DNA of 38,223 nt. It comes from an uncultured Pseudodesulfovibrio sp. (GTDB lineage: Bacteria; Desulfobacterota; Desulfovibrionia; Desulfovibrionales; Desulfovibrionaceae). Position 1 is the stretch's first letter, and each line of letters starts with the position of its first letter. Made by a program: the position numbers and the translations under genes. A model generated the notes under the pieces. The model worked only from the letters and a program-made list of their open reading frames with translations, was not told where the DNA came from and ran no database searches. Of this stretch, positions 7,556-15,383 are shown piece after piece. The stretch is from contig NZ_OY760058.1 in NCBI RefSeq assembly GCF_963662885.1, positions 1-38,223 on the forward strand, written 5' to 3'.

Positions 7556-8938
7556 TCAGTCCGCGTGCTTTTCAGCCTGTTCCGCCTCCATTTTGTGGAT
7601 GGTCTTCCTGGCAAACCACAGGGCCACGGCGGCGCTGATCCAGACTATGACGAAAATGGCCACCCAGAGGGCGGTGATGGGGTAGCCGAGCACCTGGGTG
7701 AGCAGGGTGAACAGGACGAACGGGAGAACCACCTGGCGGGCCAGGCCGAGCCAGATGGCGAACATGGGGCGCTTCATGCCCTGCAGGATCGAGGTGGGCA
7801 CGAAAATGGCCACGTAACCGTACAGGGTGAAGGCGTCGATGTGCAGGTAGCCCGCGCCCACGGCGATGACCGCCGGGTCCTGGGTGAAGATGCGCATGAG
7901 CGGCCCGGCGAAGAGCAGTATGGGCACGGAAAGCGGGACGAGCAGGTAGGCACCGTAAAGCAGGTTTTTGCGGAAGTTCTCCCGGATGCGGTCGATCTTT
8001 CCTGCGCCGTAGTTCTGGGCCGTGATGGTCAGGGCGGCTATGCTCAGGCCGATGCAGGGCATGAGTACCACCTGGTCGATGCGCGTGGCGATGCCGTAGG
8101 CGGCCGAGGCCTCGGGGCCGAATTCGGACACGTACCGGAAGATGACGAAGAAGCCGAGCGCCACGGTCATGGAATTGAGGGCGGCCGGGAAGCCCTGGTG
8201 GGCGATCTCGCCGTAGATCTTCATGTGGGGGATGAAGTTGCGGCCCTTGTCCGTCCTGAGCAGTCCGGTGCGCCGCGTCTTGATCAGCAGGTAGACCGCG
8301 CCGATTCCCTGCAGGACGATGGTGGCCCAGGCCACGCCAGCCAGCCCCATGGCGGGCAGGCCGAATCCGCCGTAAATGAACCACGGGTCCAGGATCACGT
8401 TCAGTGAGGCCATGAGGATGAGCGTGTTGCGCATGCTCTTGGTGTCGCCCTGGGATTGCAGCACGGCGTTGAACAGGAACACGGACATGGTCACCACGTT
8501 GCAGGCGAAGATCGGGTTCATGTAGCTCAGGCAGATATCCAGATATTCGCCGTTCGCCCCCAGCCAACTGAAGATGGCGGGCGAAAAGATCAGCCCGAAG
8601 GCGGCCAGGGCCAGGGATGAAAGCAGTCCGAAGCCGAGCATCTGCACGGCCACCAGGGCGGCCTTGTCCCGGTCGCGTGCGCCCAGGGCCGAACCCATCA
8701 GCGCGGTGGAGCCGGTGCCGATGCCGCCGGCCAGGGCGGTGATGATGAAGTATACGGGCAGGGACAGGGCCAGGGCGGCCTGGGCGTGGGTGTCGATGCG
8801 CCCGGCCCACCAGGTGTCCGCCACGTTGAACATGGTATTGAAGAAAAAGCCCACACTCGAAGGCACGGCCACCTGCCGGATCACTTCGGGAATGGGCCGC
8901 GTGGTCAAATCCGTCTTGTCGATGGCCGCGTTGCTCAT
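7556..8938 (-). CDS. MATE family efflux transporter
   Basis: Inner-membrane multidrug and toxin extrusion antiporter of 460 residues and about 12 helices in two homologous halves. Typical features are the N-terminal block VAVPSSVGFFFNTMFNVADTWWAGR, the AALALSLPVYFIITALAGGIGTGSTALMGSALGARDRDKA segment, and the second-half counterpart AYGIATRIDQVVLMPCIGLSIAALTITAQNYGAGK. Such proteins use a sodium or proton gradient to expel cationic compounds; the substrate cannot be read from sequence. I took ATG at 8938 (MSNAAIDK); no good ribosome site is visible, and a GTG at 8974 would add 12 residues. It is divergent from an AraC regulator, the most likely controller. Confidence 0.9.
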   Translation of the reverse strand: MSNAAIDKTDLTTRPIPEVIRQVAVPSSVGFFFNTMFNVADTWWAGRIDTHAQAALALSLPVYFIITALAGGIGTGSTALMGSALGARDRDKAALVAVQMLGFGLLSSLALAAFGLIFSPAIFSWLGANGEYLDICLSYMNPIFACNVVTMSVFLFNAVLQSQGDTKSMRNTLILMASLNVILDPWFIYGGFGLPAMGLAGVAWATIVLQGIGAVYLLIKTRRTGLLRTDKGRNFIPHMKIYGEIAHQGFPAALNSMTVALGFFVIFRYVSEFGPEASAAYGIATRIDQVVLMPCIGLSIAALTITAQNYGAGKIDRIRENFRKNLLYGAYLLVPLSVPILLFAGPLMRIFTQDPAVIAVGAGYLHIDAFTLYGYVAIFVPTSILQGMKRPMFAIWLGLARQVVLPFVLFTLLTQVLGYPITALWVAIFVIVWISAAVALWFARKTIHKMEAEQAEKHAD

Positions 8939-9049
8939 AATCAAAGCATACGCGTTTAGTCTGTGGAGATACACCCTTTTTCAGTCGGCTTTAACGAGCC
9001 GGTGCCGGGCCGGTTGACGCCTTTGCGCCGGGGCCTGTACGTATTGGTT

Positions 9050-9886
9050 ATGGGCAAGACACCGATCAACGAGAACGTGCGCTTCTGGCGCGATCCTGAC
9101 CTGACGGGCGTTGAAGTGCGCCGATCCTCCTACAACGAGGAGGCCTTCCGCACCCACGTGCACGAGGCTTTTTCCATCGGCTTCATCGAGCAGGGCAGGA
9201 CCACTTTCGACCTCGAAGGGACCGCGCACAGGGCGATCACCGGACAGGTGGTCTTCATCGGCCCGCATCTGGCCCATGCCTGCAACCCGGACCCGGACTC
9301 GAACATGGCCTACACCATGTTCTACATCGACCCCGCTCTGCTTTTGGCCGTGGCCCGCGAACTCTTCGGGCCGGACGCGAGGATTCCTCGTTTTCCCATC
9401 CCTGTGGTCGACGATCCCCTGCTGGTCGAACGGCTGCGCGCCCTGCAAGTGGCCATTGCCGAGGAGGCGGACCGGCTGGAGCGGGAGACCCTGCTCGTTC
9501 AGGGACTGGCCGAGGCCATCTCCCGCCACGGAGAGCCCGGCCCGGCGCAGGAGGTCCGTTCCGACGGACGGGATGCGATTAAAGCCGTGCGCACCTATCT
9601 TTCGGATCATCTTGCCGAGAAGGTCTCGCTGGATGAGCTGGCCGGTGCAGCCGGGCTGAGCCGGTACCATCTGCTGCGCGTGTTTCAGGCCGCCACGGGG
9701 CTGCCGCCCCACGCCTACCAGAACCAGCTGCGGGTGGACTTGGGCAAGCGGCTGCTGGCCCAGGGAATGCCTGTCAGCGAGGCTGCATTGGAGACCGGCT
9801 TCACCGATCAGTCCCACTTTACCCGCGTGTTCCGACAGTACACCGGGGCCACTCCGGGCCAATACCGGGATTCCGGCCGTTCCTGA
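9050..9886 (+). CDS. AraC family transcriptional regulator
   Basis: 278 residues. The N-terminal half is an AraC-type cupin sensor (HVHEAFSIGFIEQGRTTF, then GQVVFIGPHLAHACNP). The C-terminal 100 residues carry two helix-turn-helix motifs: VSLDELAGAAGLSRYHLLRVFQ, then PVSEAALETGFTDQSHFTRVFRQYTGATPGQYR, the AraC signature. The ATG at 9050 fits the domain boundary; an upstream ATG at 8963 would run into the promoter zone shared with the MATE gene. No clear Shine-Dalgarno is visible. The divergent layout suggests that it activates or represses the transporter in response to a small ligand, which is an inference. Confidence 0.9.
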   Translation: MGKTPINENVRFWRDPDLTGVEVRRSSYNEEAFRTHVHEAFSIGFIEQGRTTFDLEGTAHRAITGQVVFIGPHLAHACNPDPDSNMAYTMFYIDPALLLAVARELFGPDARIPRFPIPVVDDPLLVERLRALQVAIAEEADRLERETLLVQGLAEAISRHGEPGPAQEVRSDGRDAIKAVRTYLSDHLAEKVSLDELAGAAGLSRYHLLRVFQAATGLPPHAYQNQLRVDLGKRLLAQGMPVSEAALETGFTDQSHFTRVFRQYTGATPGQYRDSGRS

Positions 9887-9937
9887 CCTAAGCCGCAATT
9901 TCGTACAATACGGTTTCATGGGCCATGATTAGGCTCC

Positions 9938-9958
9938 TTCTCCTCAACCAAAGGAGAA
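9938..9958 (+). promoter_or_regulatory. Hairpin covering the proline dehydrogenase ribosome binding site
   Basis: TTCTCCT (9938-9944) pairs perfectly with AGGAGAA (9952-9958) across a 7-nt loop. The 3' arm is the Shine-Dalgarno of the next gene, 7 nt before its ATG, so the fold would hide it. Confidence 0.5.
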
Positions 9959-9964
9959 AGAGAC

Positions 9965-10915
9965 ATGCTGTTGTGGCAAAAAATGATGATCGGTCTGGCG
10001 CGGAGTGAATCCGTGACCCGCCGGATGCAGAATTCGCGATTCATGGGCCGTTTCGCCAGTCGGTTCGTGGGCGGCCGGGACGGAGCCGAGGGGTTGGCGC
10101 GCGCCCGGACTCTGCGCGAGCAAAAACTGTCCGCGTCCCTGTTTTATCTGGGCGAATATGTGGCCGACCCGCTTGAGATCGAGACCACCAGCCGCGCTCT
10201 GGCCGAGGTTGCACAGGGGCTGGGCCGGTCCGGGCTGGACGTGCACCTGTCCGTGGACCCGACCCAGCTGGGGGCCATGATCTCCTGGGAAGCCTGCCGC
10301 GAGAACGTGACCGAACTGGCCCGCGAGGTGGCGGCCAATGCCGGGGCCGGACGGGACGTGCTCATGCTCGACATGGAGGATTCCACGGTTACGCAACCGA
10401 CCCTGGACCTGTATGATCATCTGCGCAGTGAGAATCTTCCGGTGGCTGTGACCATCCAGGCCTACCTGCACCGTACACCCGACGATCTGGCTCGGCTGGT
10501 GGCGGGCGGCGCCATGGTTCGGTTGGTCAAGGGCGCTTTTGCCGAACCCGGCAAAAAGGCCGTGACCGGAAGGCGCGACCGGGACGACGCTTATCGCAAA
10601 GCCATCGTCACCCTGCTGTCCCCCGAGGCCCGCGAGCGGGGCGTGTACCCGGTTTTCGGCACCCACGACCATCGCATGGTCGCCTTTGCCGAGCACGTGG
10701 CCGCCACCAACGGCTGGCAGCGCGATCAATGGGAAGTGGAGATGCTTCTGGGTGTACGCACAGCCTACCAGCGCGAACTGGCCGACAGAGGCGTGGCCGT
10801 GCGGTTGTATCTGCCGTTCGGGCGTGACTGGTGGCCCTATTCCATCCGCCGGGTGGGCGAGAACCCCAAGAACCTCGGCTTCGTGTTCCGTTCCATGGTC
10901 GGCAGGGGCGCATAA
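9965..10915 (+). CDS. Proline dehydrogenase, monofunctional
   Basis: FAD enzyme of the PutA/ProDH beta-alpha barrel family; oxidises L-proline to pyrroline-5-carboxylate and passes electrons to the membrane quinone pool. Length 316, near the usual 300 for the stand-alone form; no P5C dehydrogenase domain follows. Diagnostic segments are MLDMEDSTVTQPTLDLYD, VTIQAYLHR, MVRLVKGAFAEP (the RLVKGAY motif), FGTHDHRMVAFAE, EMLLGVR and RLYLPFGRDWWPYSIRRVGEN, which holds the substrate-binding arginines. A strong AGGAGA site precedes the ATG. No pyrroline-5-carboxylate dehydrogenase is nearby, so the product must be used by a distant gene or exported. A TetR gene follows closely but has its own control region. 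Confidence 0.93.
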   Translation: MLLWQKMMIGLARSESVTRRMQNSRFMGRFASRFVGGRDGAEGLARARTLREQKLSASLFYLGEYVADPLEIETTSRALAEVAQGLGRSGLDVHLSVDPTQLGAMISWEACRENVTELAREVAANAGAGRDVLMLDMEDSTVTQPTLDLYDHLRSENLPVAVTIQAYLHRTPDDLARLVAGGAMVRLVKGAFAEPGKKAVTGRRDRDDAYRKAIVTLLSPEARERGVYPVFGTHDHRMVAFAEHVAATNGWQRDQWEVEMLLGVRTAYQRELADRGVAVRLYLPFGRDWWPYSIRRVGENPKNLGFVFRSMVGRGA

Positions 10916-10958
10916 TGGCGCGGCGGGCTGCGGCCCGTGAAGGCGTATCAAAAACACC

Positions 10959-10988
10959 TTGCCATAACTGAACGATCGTTTAGTATAG
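10959..10988 (+). promoter_or_regulatory. Promoter and palindromic operator of the TetR gene
   Basis: CTGAACGATCGTTTAG (10968-10983) is a near-perfect palindrome centred on CGATCG. It overlaps a possible promoter, TTGCCA (10959-10964) and TAGTAT (10981-10986). A related sequence lies before the PAS gene. The -10 is only 7 nt from the ATG, so the mRNA may be leaderless. Confidence 0.6.
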
Positions 10989-10993
10989 CGCGC

Positions 10994-11566
10994 ATGCGCA
11001 TCAAGGACGACAGCAAGCGGCAGGCCCTTATTCGGGCCACGGTCCGGTTGGTCAACGAGATCGGCTTCTCGGCCGCTTCCGTGTCCAAGATCGCGGGGGA
11101 GGCGAATGTCTCGCCCGCGACCCTGTACACCTACTTCGAGAACAAGGACGACCTGATCGTGGATGCGTATCGTACGGTCATGGGCGAGTGGTCCCAGGGA
11201 ATCTTTCAGGGACTGGACAGCGACCGGTCCGTGAGGGATGTGCTCCATTCCATCTGGTGCAACACCTTCCGATACGTGTCCCGAAACCGGGATGATTACC
11301 TCTATACGGAGCAGTTCTCCAAATCGCCGTACATGCAGCGCATCTCGTTGGCGGAGATGGAGTCCTTTTTCGGACCCCTTTTGGCGGTCATCCATCGCGG
11401 GGTGGACGAGAAGATACTCAAGGATGTCCATTCCCACATGCACATGATGTTTTTCTTCTATCCCATCCTCAGCCTGGCCAACCCCGGCAGCGGCCACTCG
11501 GCAGTCATTACGGAGAAGACCATCGAAACAGCCTTCCTGCTGGCATGGGATGCCATACGGCTGTAA
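10994..11566 (+). CDS. TetR family transcriptional regulator
   Basis: 190 residues. The N-terminal helix-turn-helix is clear: RQALIRATVRLVNEIGFSAASVSKIAGEANVSPATLYTYFENKDDLIVDAY. The C-terminal ligand domain resembles the family with an FRYVSRNRDDYLYTEQF segment; the inducer is unknown. I chose ATG at 10994 because it gives the usual distance to the DNA-binding domain. An in-frame GTG at 10937 would put the operator-like palindrome inside the coding sequence. There is no ribosome site before the ATG. The palindrome suggests autoregulation, and the similar site before the next gene suggests a two-gene regulon. Confidence 0.9.
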   Translation: MRIKDDSKRQALIRATVRLVNEIGFSAASVSKIAGEANVSPATLYTYFENKDDLIVDAYRTVMGEWSQGIFQGLDSDRSVRDVLHSIWCNTFRYVSRNRDDYLYTEQFSKSPYMQRISLAEMESFFGPLLAVIHRGVDEKILKDVHSHMHMMFFFYPILSLANPGSGHSAVITEKTIETAFLLAWDAIRL

Positions 11567-11594
11567 CCCGCTTTTTTTTACGCTTATAATTAAT

Positions 11595-11614
11595 TGAGCG
11601 TTTGTTTAATATAG
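11595..11614 (+). promoter_or_regulatory. Second operator-like site, before the PAS gene
   Basis: TGAGCGTTTGTTTAATATAG matches 16 of 20 bases of TGAACGATCGTTTAGTATAG at 10969-10988. The palindrome is less perfect here. It lies about 45 nt before the start of the small PAS gene and includes a TAATAT-like -10. Confidence 0.5.
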
Positions 11615-11659
11615 GCCGGGGTCGGTTCCGGCGTCACTTCAAACCTCATGGAGAGGAAA

Positions 11660-12022
11660 ATGAAACAGATCGATCAATCCGTCTTGGATGCTTTTGATAC
11701 CATGTGGGGGCTGTATCCCGAACCCGTGATGCTCATTCACGCCTGTCGGGACGTGTTGGCCGTGAACCGGCGCGCCGAGGAGCTGGGCATCGGGTCGGGC
11801 ATCAAATGCCATTCCCTGTATCCCAGAGAAAAAACCTGTCCTGGTTGTCTGGCCAACAGGATGCTCAAGAGCGGCGAGGCCGAGCGCAAAGGCGCTCTTT
11901 TCCCCCAGACCGGCAGGTTTCTCGACAGCTACTGGGTCCCGGTCAAGGGCGTTAGCGACGTCTACATCCACTTCGGCAACGACATCACCGAGTATGTGAA
12001 GCCGGAATTGATGGAGGAATGA
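11660..12022 (+). CDS. Small stand-alone PAS-like protein with CPGC motif
   Basis: 120 residues. The fold signature is PAS-like: a start helix (LDAFDTMWGLYPEPVMLIHACRDVLAVNRRAEELG), a central helix and terminal strands (LDSYWVPVKGVSDVYIHFGNDITEYV). No kinase or output domain is attached. Cysteines in KCHSLYPREKTCPGC match a motif common in the PAS domains of sensor kinases of sulfate reducers, where it could bind metal or sense redox; the role is not established. GGAG lies 6 nt before the ATG at 11660; an ATG at 11648 has no site. Its operator-like leader ties it to the TetR gene. Confidence 0.65.
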   Translation: MKQIDQSVLDAFDTMWGLYPEPVMLIHACRDVLAVNRRAEELGIGSGIKCHSLYPREKTCPGCLANRMLKSGEAERKGALFPQTGRFLDSYWVPVKGVSDVYIHFGNDITEYVKPELMEE

Positions 12023-12055
12023 CGGGGGAGCAAAGTCGCCCTGTAAACAAAATAA

Positions 12056-12083
12056 AATGGGGGCTGCAGTTGCAGCCCCCATT
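12056..12083. terminator. Bidirectional intrinsic terminator
   Basis: Perfect 13-bp stem AATGGGGGCTGCA (12056-12068) with TGCAGCCCCCATT (12071-12083) and a 2-nt spacer. On the minus strand the stem is followed by TTATTTTGTTT, a good U tract for ending the DRTGG gene. On the plus strand the tail is GGTGTTTTC. It lies between two convergent genes. Confidence 0.85.
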
Positions 12084-12106
12084 GGTGTTTTCGGCGATGG
12101 TTCGGT

Positions 12107-13171
12107 CTATTTCAGGCCGAGTTCCTTTTTGAGGAATTCGAAGTCGATATTGTTGGACACGAGTTCGGCGCCCTGCTTGATCTTGATGGCGTCGCGCAGT
12201 TTGTGCCGGGAAAGGATGTCGTCCATCTTCTTGGCCACGGTGAAGGTGTCTTCGCGGACCATGATGATGGGCGTTTCCAGGACCTCGGAGCGGGTCAGGA
12301 TGATGTCGTTGGGGTAGAGGTTGCCGGTCAGGATGAGGCAGGGGCAGTCGCCTTCCAGCGCCACGAGCTGCACGTCGGACCGGTCGCCGCCCACGATGAT
12401 GGCGGAGTTCTTCTTCTTGCGGAAGTGGGTCATGAAGTTTTCGACCTGCATGGTGCCGATGAGGAAGGACTCGACCACGCGCTCACTCTTGTTGTGAGCG
12501 GAGATGATCTTGCCGCCCAAGCGGTCGGCCAGGTCGCCGACCTTGATGGCGCCCATGAGCGGATCACGCGGGATGACGCCGAGGATCTTGACGCCCTTGG
12601 CCTCCAGGGCCGGCCCCAGGAGCTGGGTGATTTCATCCATGAAATTCGGGGGAACGTCGTTGAGGATGACTCCCGCCATGAGATCACCGAGGGTCTCCTT
12701 CATGGCCATGAGGTAGTCGTATTTGAGTTCCTTCTGGAAGCGGTCGATGATCACGGTCTTGATGCCGAGTCTGCGGACCACGGAAATGGCGTCGGTGTCG
12801 CAGTATTTGCCGGAGTACATGGACCCGGAACCGGCCACCAGGGTGACGTCCTTGTCCTTGGACACGGCCTCGTAGCCTTCGACGATGTTGTCCAGCAGAC
12901 CGTCCATCTTGCCGGTGAACGCCTTGACCTTGAAGTCCTGGGTGACGACCACGGGGGTGACCATGGCCGGATCTTCGCTCAGGCCGAGCACATCCTGGAC
13001 AAAGGCGGCGTCCTCGTCGCCGAGCTTGCCGTCAATCTCCATGGGCATGGCCCCGACGGGTTTCATGTAGCCCACGTTGTACCCGTCTTTTTGCAGGCGC
13101 AGGCCCATGCCCATGACGATCATGTTCTTGCCTGAATACCCGGTGGTAGAGCCTATGTAGAGTCCAGCCAT
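12107..13171 (-). CDS. Phosphotransacetylase-family protein (BioD-like + DRTGG)
   Basis: 354 residues. The N-terminal 200 form a dethiobiotin-synthetase-like P-loop domain (MAGLYIGSTTGYSGKN; then VTLVAGSGSMYSGKYCDTDA), and the C-terminal third is a DRTGG domain. Together they match the N-terminal region of long phosphotransacetylases, but the catalytic PTA_PTB domain is absent, so this is not a working Pta by itself. It follows an ADP-forming acyl-CoA synthetase on the same strand, a pairing that points to acetyl-CoA/acetate metabolism, perhaps as a sensor or regulator. AGGAGG lies ahead of the ATG. A strong terminator follows. Confidence 0.8.
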   Translation of the reverse strand: MAGLYIGSTTGYSGKNMIVMGMGLRLQKDGYNVGYMKPVGAMPMEIDGKLGDEDAAFVQDVLGLSEDPAMVTPVVVTQDFKVKAFTGKMDGLLDNIVEGYEAVSKDKDVTLVAGSGSMYSGKYCDTDAISVVRRLGIKTVIIDRFQKELKYDYLMAMKETLGDLMAGVILNDVPPNFMDEITQLLGPALEAKGVKILGVIPRDPLMGAIKVGDLADRLGGKIISAHNKSERVVESFLIGTMQVENFMTHFRKKKNSAIIVGGDRSDVQLVALEGDCPCLILTGNLYPNDIILTRSEVLETPIIMVREDTFTVAKKMDDILSRHKLRDAIKIKQGAELVSNNIDFEFLKKELGLK

Positions 13172-13259
13172 GCCTATCGTCCTCCTGAATGTGAAAGGGG
13201 CCAGAACCGCAACGCCCCGTCATTTGTTAGTATATGAGACCGCAAAAAATGTCCAAGCG

Positions 13260-15368
13260 TCAAATGGGTCCGACGGTCACGCGCAGGTCGGCCACGAACG
13301 TCCCTTCGCCGTCCACCAGGATGGGGTTGAGTTCGGCCTCGCGGATCTCTGGAAAGTCCGTGGCCATCTGGGACATGGACAGCAGGATGTCCTCGATGGC
13401 GGCCAGATTGACCGGCTCCTCGCCGCGCACGCCGCGCAACAGGGGGAACGATTTGATCTCGCGGACGATGTCCTGGACCTCATGCAGGGCAAGCGGGGCC
13501 AGCCGATAGCTGACGTCGCCGAGGATCTCGGCGGACGGCCCGGCCAGACAGAATGAAATGAGCGGACCGAACTGCGGGTCCTGTGTGAACCGGACCACGA
13601 CTTCGCGGGCCTTGACCGGGCCCATGGTCTGGACAAGGCAGCCCGCGATATAGATGTCCGGGCGCTTGCGCTGGGCCCGGGTGGTGATGTCGAGCCAGGC
13701 GTCGCGGACCTCGCGCGGGGTGTGCAGGTCCAGGGCCACGCCGTCCACCTCGCCCCGGCTGCTCAAATGAGGCGATTCGATCTTGAGCGCCACGGGGTAG
13801 CCCATCTTCTTGGCCGCGCGTACGGCCTGGTCCGAGGTGCGCACCAGCCGGGTTTCGGGTACGGGCAGCTCGTAGGACGCGGCGATGTCCATGGCGTCGT
13901 TGAAGGACAGCTCGGTCACGCCCGCTTCCAGAGCGGCCTGGATGGTTCGCTCGGCCCGCCCCTTGTCGCGGCGGAAACAGACCTCCACCGGATAGGGTCG
14001 GTTCTTCCATCGGTAATGGGCGAGCATGGCCGAGATGGCCGTGATGGCCGGTTCCGGATAGGCGTAGCAGGGGATGCCCGCACTCAGGAGCATGTCGCGA
14101 CCGGGGCCGATTCTCTCGTCGCCCATGAAGGAGGCGAAGATCGGTTTGTCGCAGGTCTTGGAAATGTCGATGATGACCTGGGCGGTCTCGACGATCTCGG
14201 CCGAGGCCGTAGGCGTGAGCAGGACCAGGATCGCGTGGGAGGTCTCGTCCGCGGCCACGGCTTCGAGCGTGGCGCGGTAGCGTTCGGCCTTGGCGTCCCC
14301 GATGATGTCGATGGGGTTGTAGATGGCGGCGAACGGCGGCAGGGACTCGGTCAGTTTGTCCAGGGTCGCCTGGGACGGACGGGCCAGGTTGAGCCCGGCG
14401 GCCTCGCAGGCGTCGGCGGCCAGGATGCCGGGTCCGCCGGAGTTGGTCACCACGGTCAGGTTCGGGCCTTGGGGCAGAGGCTGTTCGGCAAAGGCTCGCG
14501 CCAAGTCAAAAAGGGTCTCCAGGTTTTCCACCCGGATGATGCCCGCCTGCTTGAACGCGGCCAAACCGGCCTCCACGCTTCCGGCCAGGGAGCCGGTGTG
14601 GCTGGAGGTCGCCCGCGCGCCCGCCGCGGTGGTACCCGCCTTGATCATGATGACGGGTTTCTTTTCCGTCACGGCCCGCGCCCGGGTCAGAAATTTGCGC
14701 CCGTCGTCCACGGATTCCAGATAGCCGATGATGACTTTGGTGTCCGGGTCGTCGCCCAGCGCCTCGATCACGTCGGCCTCGGACACGCCCGCCTTGTTGC
14801 CGAGCGATACGAATTTGGAAAAGCCGATGGATTCGCCCTCGGCCCAGTCAAGGATGGCCGAGCACAGGGCGCCGCTCTGGGAGAAGAAGGAGATGGACCC
14901 CTTGGCGGGCATGGTCTGGGCGATGGAGGCGTTCAGGTTGATCGACGTGTTGAACAGGCCGAGCGTATTGGGGCCGAGCAGGGTGATGTCCCGGCGCCGG
15001 GCCAGGTCGGCCATTTCCATTTCGAGTTCGAAGCCGTCGCGTCCGGTCTCGCGGAACCCGGCGGTGATCACGCAGATGGCGTCCACCTTGGCGTCGGCCA
15101 GCTCGCGCATGGCGTCGAGGACCTTTTCGCGCGGGAGGACGATGATGCCGAGGTCGGGCGGGCGGGGTAGATCGGCTGTGGAAGGATAGGCGGTGAGGCC
15201 GAGAATTTCTCCACCCGCGGGATTGACGGGAAAGATTGTCCCCCTGTACCCTGCCGAGATCAAATTCGACAGGATGAGATGCCCGAGCTTGAGCGGGCTC
15301 CGGGAAGCGCCGACCACGGCGATGGATTCGGGGTTGAAAAGTTCGCGGAGTTGGGCGTCTGGTTGCAT
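13260..15368 (-). CDS. ADP-forming acetate/acyl-CoA synthetase, fused subunits
   Basis: Converts acyl-CoA, ADP and phosphate into acid, CoA and ATP, or the reverse. Domains in order: CoA-binding Rossmann (NPESIAVVGASRSP to about residue 130), two ligase-CoA flavodoxin-like domains, and a C-terminal ATP-grasp (about 480-700, with AAKKMGYPVALKIESPHLSSRGEVDGVALDL). The histidine phosphorylated in the cycle is visible as SSHTGSLAGS (H257). All parts are in one 702-residue chain (alpha plus beta). Archaea and some anaerobes conserve energy this way. The start at 15368 fits the family N terminus, although no ribosome site is visible, and it is 15 nt from the divergent rnc start. The DRTGG gene follows 88 nt downstream. 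Confidence 0.9.
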   Translation of the reverse strand: MQPDAQLRELFNPESIAVVGASRSPLKLGHLILSNLISAGYRGTIFPVNPAGGEILGLTAYPSTADLPRPPDLGIIVLPREKVLDAMRELADAKVDAICVITAGFRETGRDGFELEMEMADLARRRDITLLGPNTLGLFNTSINLNASIAQTMPAKGSISFFSQSGALCSAILDWAEGESIGFSKFVSLGNKAGVSEADVIEALGDDPDTKVIIGYLESVDDGRKFLTRARAVTEKKPVIMIKAGTTAAGARATSSHTGSLAGSVEAGLAAFKQAGIIRVENLETLFDLARAFAEQPLPQGPNLTVVTNSGGPGILAADACEAAGLNLARPSQATLDKLTESLPPFAAIYNPIDIIGDAKAERYRATLEAVAADETSHAILVLLTPTASAEIVETAQVIIDISKTCDKPIFASFMGDERIGPGRDMLLSAGIPCYAYPEPAITAISAMLAHYRWKNRPYPVEVCFRRDKGRAERTIQAALEAGVTELSFNDAMDIAASYELPVPETRLVRTSDQAVRAAKKMGYPVALKIESPHLSSRGEVDGVALDLHTPREVRDAWLDITTRAQRKRPDIYIAGCLVQTMGPVKAREVVVRFTQDPQFGPLISFCLAGPSAEILGDVSYRLAPLALHEVQDIVREIKSFPLLRGVRGEEPVNLAAIEDILLSMSQMATDFPEIREAELNPILVDGEGTFVADLRVTVGPI

Positions 15369-15383
15369 AAATAAGGGGGTTGA

